Source of the DNA: Saccoglossus kowalevskii
Taxonomy: Eukaryota; Hemichordata; Enteropneusta; Harrimaniidae
Assembly: GCF_000003605.2 (NCBI RefSeq)
Contig: NW_003141811.1
Coordinates: forward strand, 52,570 to 76,992
Reading direction: 5' to 3'
Length of the DNA: 24,423 bases
Part shown: positions 19,541 through 24,423 of the stretch, piece after piece
Position numbering within the stretch: the first letter of the stretch is position 1
How the letters are laid out: each line of letters starts with the position of its first letter
Notes under the pieces: model-generated
What the model was told of the DNA's origin: nothing
Database searches by the model: none
The model's input: only the letters and a program-made list of their open reading frames with translations
Made by a program: the position numbers and the translations under genes

Positions 19541-20976
19541 ATGTAATCTCCTTCTTCAGTATTCATACTACACATGAATATGTAATCCCCTTCTTCACTA
19601 TCCATATAACATATGAATGCGTAATCACCTTCTTCAGTATTCATACTACACATGAATGTGTAATCCCATTCTTCACTATCCACATAACACATGAATGTGT
19701 AATCCCCTTCTTCACTATCAATATAACACATGAATGTATAATCTCCTTCTTCAGTATTCATACTACACATGGACGTGTAATCCCCTTCTTCTCTATCCAT
19801 ATAACATATGAATGTGTAATCCCCTTCTTCAGTATTAATACTACACATGAATGTGTAATCCCCTTCTTCACTATCCATATAACATATTAATGTCTAATCC
19901 CCTTCTTCACTATCCATATAACACATGAATGTGTATTCCCCTTGTTCACTATCCATATAACACTTGAATGTGTAATCCCCTTCTTCACTATCCATATAAC
20001 ACATGCATGTGTAATCCCCTTCTTCACTATCCATATAACACATGAATGTGTAATCCCCTTCTTCACTATCCATATAACATATGAATGTGTAATCCCCTTC
20101 TTCACTGTCCATATAACACATGAATGTGTAATTCCCTTCTTCACTATCCATATAACATATGAATGTGTAATCACCTTCTTCAGTATTCATACTACAAATG
20201 AATGTGCAATCCCCTTCTTCACTATCCATATAACACATGGATGTGTAATCCCCTTCTTCACTATCCATATAACACATGCATGTGTAATCCCCTTCTTCAC
20301 TATCCATATAACACATGAATGTGTAATCCCCTTCTTCACTATCCATATAACATATGAATGTGTAATCCCCTTCTTCACTGTCCATATAACACATGAATGT
20401 GTAATCCCCTTCTTCACTATCCATATAACATATGAATGTGTAATCCCCTTCTTCACTATCCATATAGCACTTGAATGTGTAATCTCCTTCTTCACTATTC
20501 ATATAACACATGAATGTGTAATCCCCTTCTTCACTATCCATATAACATATGAATGTGTAATCTCCTTCACTATTCATATAACACATGGATGTGTAATCCC
20601 CTTCTTCACTATTCATATAACACATGAATGTGTAATCCCCTTCTTCACTATCCATTTAACATATGAATGTGCAATCACCTTCTTCAGTATTCATACCACA
20701 CATGAATGTGTAATCCCCTTCTTCACTATCCATACAACACATGAATGTGTAATCCCCTTCTCCACTATCCATATAACATATGAATGTGTAATCCCCTTCT
20801 TCACTATGCATATAACATATGAATGTGTAATCACCTTCTTCAGTATTCATACTACACATGAATGTGTAATCCCCTTCTTGACTATCCATATAACACATGA
20901 ATTTGTGATCTCCTTCTTCAATATTCATACTACATATGAATGTGTCATCTCCTTCTTTAGTATTCATACTACATAT
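19541..20976. repeat. Minisatellite domain C, 39-bp period with a 273-bp higher-order repeat
   Basis: About 37 units with CCCCTTCTTCACTATCC junctions. Variant units occur in the same order twice. The rare ACATGCATGT unit lies at 20001 and again at 20274, exactly 273 bp (seven units) apart, followed in both cases by the same run of CACATG/CATATG variants and the CACTGTCC variant. Most units hold the palindrome-like core ACACATGAATGTGT. Confidence 0.85.
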
Positions 20977-22071
20977 GACTGCGTTCTAACAATTACCTGA
21001 GCTCGTTTAGCGTTTTCAGAATCAAATGTTTTCACAAGCCTTGTATTTTCATCTGTCAAACTATATCGGTGTGATGGAATTATGCGTGTTATAAATGCGT
21101 GATTGTAAATCTTAAAATGGGTCTTGTGGTGTATCAATCATGTTACACTCCAAACTATTAATGACGCAAACTCATATAACGTGAAGATGGATGAAGTTTT
21201 ATATTGTACAAGGGAAGCACTTTTTGCCAAGCCTAGAAATTTATCGAGATTCCGTGTTAGGTGCTTACACGTACAGTCTGGTGGCTGATACAAACAGTTT
21301 TGCATGTCGCAAATCACCTCGAGTTCGTCACGGAAACACAGAGACTGACTTTCAAATCCACGTCACGTTTGTTCTAAGTGAAATAAATACTTACAATTCC
21401 TTCCTGGCAGACATTAGCAGGAAATATCAATGATTGCGTCGACATGTGTATGCCAATGTTAAATATCAATCAATGAATTGTGGTCATCACAACATTAAAA
21501 CATAGCTCCAAGTTCCTGCGTGTTTATTACCTTTTAATCATTGAATTCCGATTAACAAAATACCATAACAATGTGACCATACGTTGAATTCTGTAAAATT
21601 AATATTTCTAACTCGAATTAACAGAACGCCGCTGACAAGGTTTGCAAACTGTATCATGCTACGTGCATAGTTCATAAAACTGACGTCACTTGACACAACA
21701 TCAATCATGGGTAAAGCATTTGTTTTGGTGCTTGGGAGATGTAAACAATGTCAACAACTCTGCTCGACCACAATACAGTGCTGAATAATGACTCTAGCCT
21801 GACAAACATCATTTGAACATTTTTCGTTTTCCCTGTTAAAAAATGAATCGCCTACCCCTACCGGAAACGTGTATATTGATGACACACTCCTACGTCATTA
21901 CATTACTTTCACATTGCCTCAATCACATTGACGCAATTGTGATGCGTCGTACAGTATTTTTCACGCTCTCTACTAGTTTCTTGTGAATCACAGGAGCATG
22001 TCAGATACTCCTAGTGTGTAATTCAATAGTATAGATGACTGTTTCAATATACTAACCACATGAATATATAT
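20977..22071. other. Intron sequence after the minisatellite, no gene seen
   Basis: No repeat units remain after about 20980. A CRE-like TGACGTCA lies at 21681-21688. The 80-codon frame starting at 21191 resembles no family I know. Confidence 0.45.
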
Positions 22072-22275
22072 ATTTATTGTTAAGCCTTTTTGTTGTTGTT
22101 GACTACGTTATGCTGGTATGTGATGGGCGTGGCGTAGATTCGAGAACGTTATTTTTATATTCAAATTAATAACATCGAAATATCCAAGCATGAGACGATG
22201 ATGTTTTCGAGGAATATAACCCACTATATTACCATGCTTATTCCTCCAGCAAAAAATTCACGTTTAATTATGTTT
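22072..22275 (+). repeat. Intron 1 block shared by both receptor genes (copy 2)
   Basis: Counterpart of 8933-9140 in the same orientation and in the same intron of the second receptor gene. It carries matching patches such as ATAACATCGAAAT and TTCCTCCA. It shows that the tandem duplication included intronic DNA. Because the minisatellite lies between exon 1 and this block, the array was added inside a pre-existing intron. Confidence 0.7.
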
Positions 22276-24070
22276 TTCGTTTTCTTTTTTCACAAACCGG
22301 TTTTGTTGTAAATTTCTAAATCTATAGTTTTACCTCATCCTTGTCTGAAAATGTTAGCGCTTTAATATAATTGGGACACATAACATAGGTCATTGTTTGA
22401 ATGCCTAATTTGCATATTTTATTTACGTCTTTGAGTTGCAACTTTTATATACCCAAACTCGTGGTTATCAGCACGCCCAATATCGATGTCAATTCAATCC
22501 CATATCAAGACAGTAATTGTTTTTATCGGAAATAGTGTATATCCATCAGCCAAAATGTTAATTATACGACATAGGGACGAATGGAATAAGAGGGCTGGCT
22601 TTGCTTTAACGTATATGAGAGAAATATAAAATGTATTATAAATGTAAAAGTACATCCGGGGCATGTAAGAGATTTAGAACCGTTGTTTTAAGACCAGCTA
22701 ATATATGGCAATACGCCAAACTATTGTACACCAATGTTGAAGGCAGAGCGACAGAAAGAAAGTTCCACCAATCGTCTTCAATATATAAAAGTACAACTGT
22801 GTTTGACGTGTTGCAGAATAAAAGTAGTTAAGATGAAAACAATTAGGGAATAGTTTTAACTAAATACTCACCAGATTCAATCATAACGAATATTGCTTCA
22901 GTAAGCTGGAAAATACAATAGAATGCTGATTACCATCAAATACTGTATATAAAAACTTTGTTTTGACCAGAAGCAGTCATCCTGTCACTTTGAGATCTCG
23001 CGTAATACGTGACAGGCGATGACCAAACGTCTGCCGCAAAAACTGAATGATTTGAATTTCTGAACTTGAGGGGAATGTCGCGTTGAGTTACCCGAATCAA
23101 ATCCTACGCTGTGTTTTTATACCAATATGTGTGTGTCCTGTTCGATTCCACGCAGTATGCGAGATCTCACAATGAACGTAATATATTTTATTCATTCTGC
23201 ATGGGAGAGGGGGGGAGGTCCTGCTCAATTTATCATGTAGCTGTATGTGTAAATTATATTACAGTCACTGGCAGCTAGGCTAAAAAAATATGATGTAATG
23301 CTAGTGTGGTACAGGATTGTTAAAACATTCAACAGAAAAATGTTAACTGTATCAAGTTATTTTTTATTGTCATTTTCTGCCTATTGTTATCTATTATCCC
23401 TAAATCGATGAAAGAGCCAAGTTGAATATGTATACACATAACTATATGGCAACATTGTTTTCCGGGCACTGTTTTTATATTTCACTATTGTTTTTTTTGT
23501 TCAGTAGATTTCATTAATTTCACCACTAACATTATCCAACATTCATTTTATCAGAAAGATGTTCATCATATAATTATTTTAGTTAATGTCTATGATGTTT
23601 CATGTACGAAACTATTACTATTTCGCTCAAAAAGATTCAGTCATGGCAGTCGAGAAACATGTCAGTCTGGAGTATCTTGTGCATGCAGTTAATCGAAGTA
23701 CGTCATATCGACTTGAACTATGCTGTTTGTTGTGTTGGATCTCAAACATCATCGCCATACATTACTCACAAATCGCTTGTAACTTATTTTAATGTTTGCA
23801 TAGAAGCCCTTATATTACTGCGTTATTGTGTCTGCGCCACTAATACAAACCTACAATAACAACAGCCGCACACTGAAAAAAAATGCTGGGCTGGGTTTCT
23901 TTTTATGAGTATCAATAACAAAGTAAAATCGTTTTTTTTTTTGTGGGGGGGGGATTCAGCTTAATTGACTATTAATGTGAAATGTAATTAATGTAAACAT
24001 GTTGTTTTTTCGTTTTGATGCGGCCATGTATGTCTGAACCAAGGTGTGGAGTCAAAATGTGTTTTTCTTT
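22276..24070. other. Non-coding sequence, expected site of receptor gene 2 exon 2 but none seen
   Basis: By analogy with gene 1, exon 2 would follow this block by about 630 bp. No sequence encoding a LL..LL.NY.KYTRPV-like stretch is seen. The 66-codon frame at 22631 and the 68- and 85-codon frames near 23590 look like chance. A T-run followed by nine Gs lies at 23931-23953. Confidence 0.45.
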
Positions 24071-24322
24071 CACAGTTCACACAAGGAATTAAATAGTGTG
24101 CGCAACAAGTCCGGCACGCCGACACTGCTCTTTCCTCTTAAACTCCGTTGCTATGACAATATTAAGTCTTCACTTGATCAAGACAAATATTTGTCCTGCA
24201 TCCATGTTTTAAAATTTAGAGCTGCGCTGTCAAGTTTACGTTGTTCTTCTCACAATTTGCGGGTTGAAAAAAGAACACATGAACATGTCCTATGTTTACC
24301 AAACGCTTCAGCGTGGTATTAA
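24071..24322 (+). mobile_element. Remnant of a LINE-type (non-LTR retrotransposon) ORF2 C-terminus
   Basis: The open frame contains DKYLSCIHVLKFRAALSSLR then CSSHNLRVEK. This recalls the end of LINE ORF2 proteins, where a pattern like YL...R..L..LR.SSH.L.IE.GR precedes a Cys-rich motif. The expected GR...R.C..C part is degraded here, and the frame ends at a TAA at 24320-24322, so it is a dead fragment. The open start at 24044 has no meaning. Family recognition is from memory of the pattern only. Confidence 0.45.
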
Positions 24323-24423
24323 GAGTTTGTTTTCAGGGGTTGGTGATACCAAGGTGGGAAATGGATGCACATATGGGGTTAATTCCTTGAATTGCAATAT
24401 AGAGGGTTCAGGCTGAAATACAA

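Larger units (their letters stand above)
17763..20976. repeat. 3.2-kb minisatellite, 36/39-bp units
   Basis: Roughly 85 head-to-tail units. Each unit contains a CATATAAC-type segment, ATGAATGTGT, AATCTCC or AATCCCC, and a TTCAGT or TTCACT end. From 17763 to about 18777 the period is 36 bp, with a 33-bp unit near 18145 and a 37-bp unit near 18387. From about 18778 to 19540, 36- and 39-bp units mix. From about 19541 the period is almost always 39 bp through gain of a TTC triplet. Three of six frames stay open over long stretches because most units are multiples of three. The array starts about 22 bp after the exon 1 donor of receptor gene 2. There are no unique spacers, so it is not a CRISPR array. 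Confidence 0.95.
17741..24423 (+). other. Receptor gene 2, intron 1 (open at window end)
   Basis: It starts with a consensus GTAAGT. At 6.7 kb or more it is at least five times the length of the matching intron in gene 1 (1289 nt). The extra length comes from the minisatellite at 17763-20976 and from more sequence after 22276, including a LINE-like remnant. The block 22072-22275 aligns with gene 1 intron 1, which supports the intron assignment. Confidence 0.55.

Noticed and set aside
17763-20976. CRISPR-like array
   Set aside because: Units are directly adjacent with no unique spacers, and the context is a eukaryotic intron. It is a minisatellite.
23120-23160. tRNA-like GTTCGATTCC motif
   Set aside because: The flanking bases cannot form a T-arm stem, and no acceptor stem, A box or anticodon arm is in register.

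Overview
This is animal nuclear DNA. It is AT-rich, its coding exons are split by GT-AG introns, and it carries long microsatellites and a large minisatellite. The gene content (a Golgi-type carbohydrate sulfotransferase and tandem nicotinic receptor-like alpha subunits) fits an invertebrate with expanded cys-loop receptor and sulfotransferase families. A lophotrochozoan such as a mollusc, annelid or brachiopod is my best guess, but it is inference and not proven by the sequence.

Left part (1-4292): an intact sulfotransferase exon (420-1496, +) faces a decayed inverted copy (3952-3110, -). The duplicated block also includes the 5'UTR, the 3' splice site and upstream intron sequence, so the copy arose from DNA and is not a retrocopy. 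The decayed copy has lost the PAPS-binding 3'-PB motif exactly, has a substituted 5'-PSB, and carries one in-frame stop. All six of its net length changes are multiples of three.

Centre (8345-12660): a complete six-exon nicotinic acetylcholine receptor-like alpha subunit. The exons total 1377 nt including the stop codon, giving 458 aa. The signal peptide, loops A-D, 13-residue Cys-loop, vicinal CC pair, four membrane segments and GER cation-filter motif can all be read. A short uORF overlaps its start codon, and a perfect CRE-like octamer lies about 350 bp upstream. The region before it (4293-8340) and after it (12661-17661) holds no gene I can recognise.

Right part (17662-24423): exon 1 of a second, tandem copy of the receptor gene. 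It has the same 79-nt exon length, the same phase-1 donor and a matching signal peptide. Its intron 1 has a 3.2-kb minisatellite of roughly 85 units starting only about 22 bp after the splice donor. The array shifts from a 36-bp period to a 39-bp period by gaining a TTC triplet, and shows higher-order repeats of 150 and 273 bp. Beyond the array the intron still aligns with intron 1 of the first gene (22072-22275 against 8933-9140), but no exon 2 appears before the window ends. A LINE-like coding remnant lies near the right edge.

The most notable points are the frame-preserving decay of the sulfotransferase copy and the donor-adjacent, period-switching array. The long reading frames inside the array are a by-product of triplet periodicity and should not be annotated as proteins.
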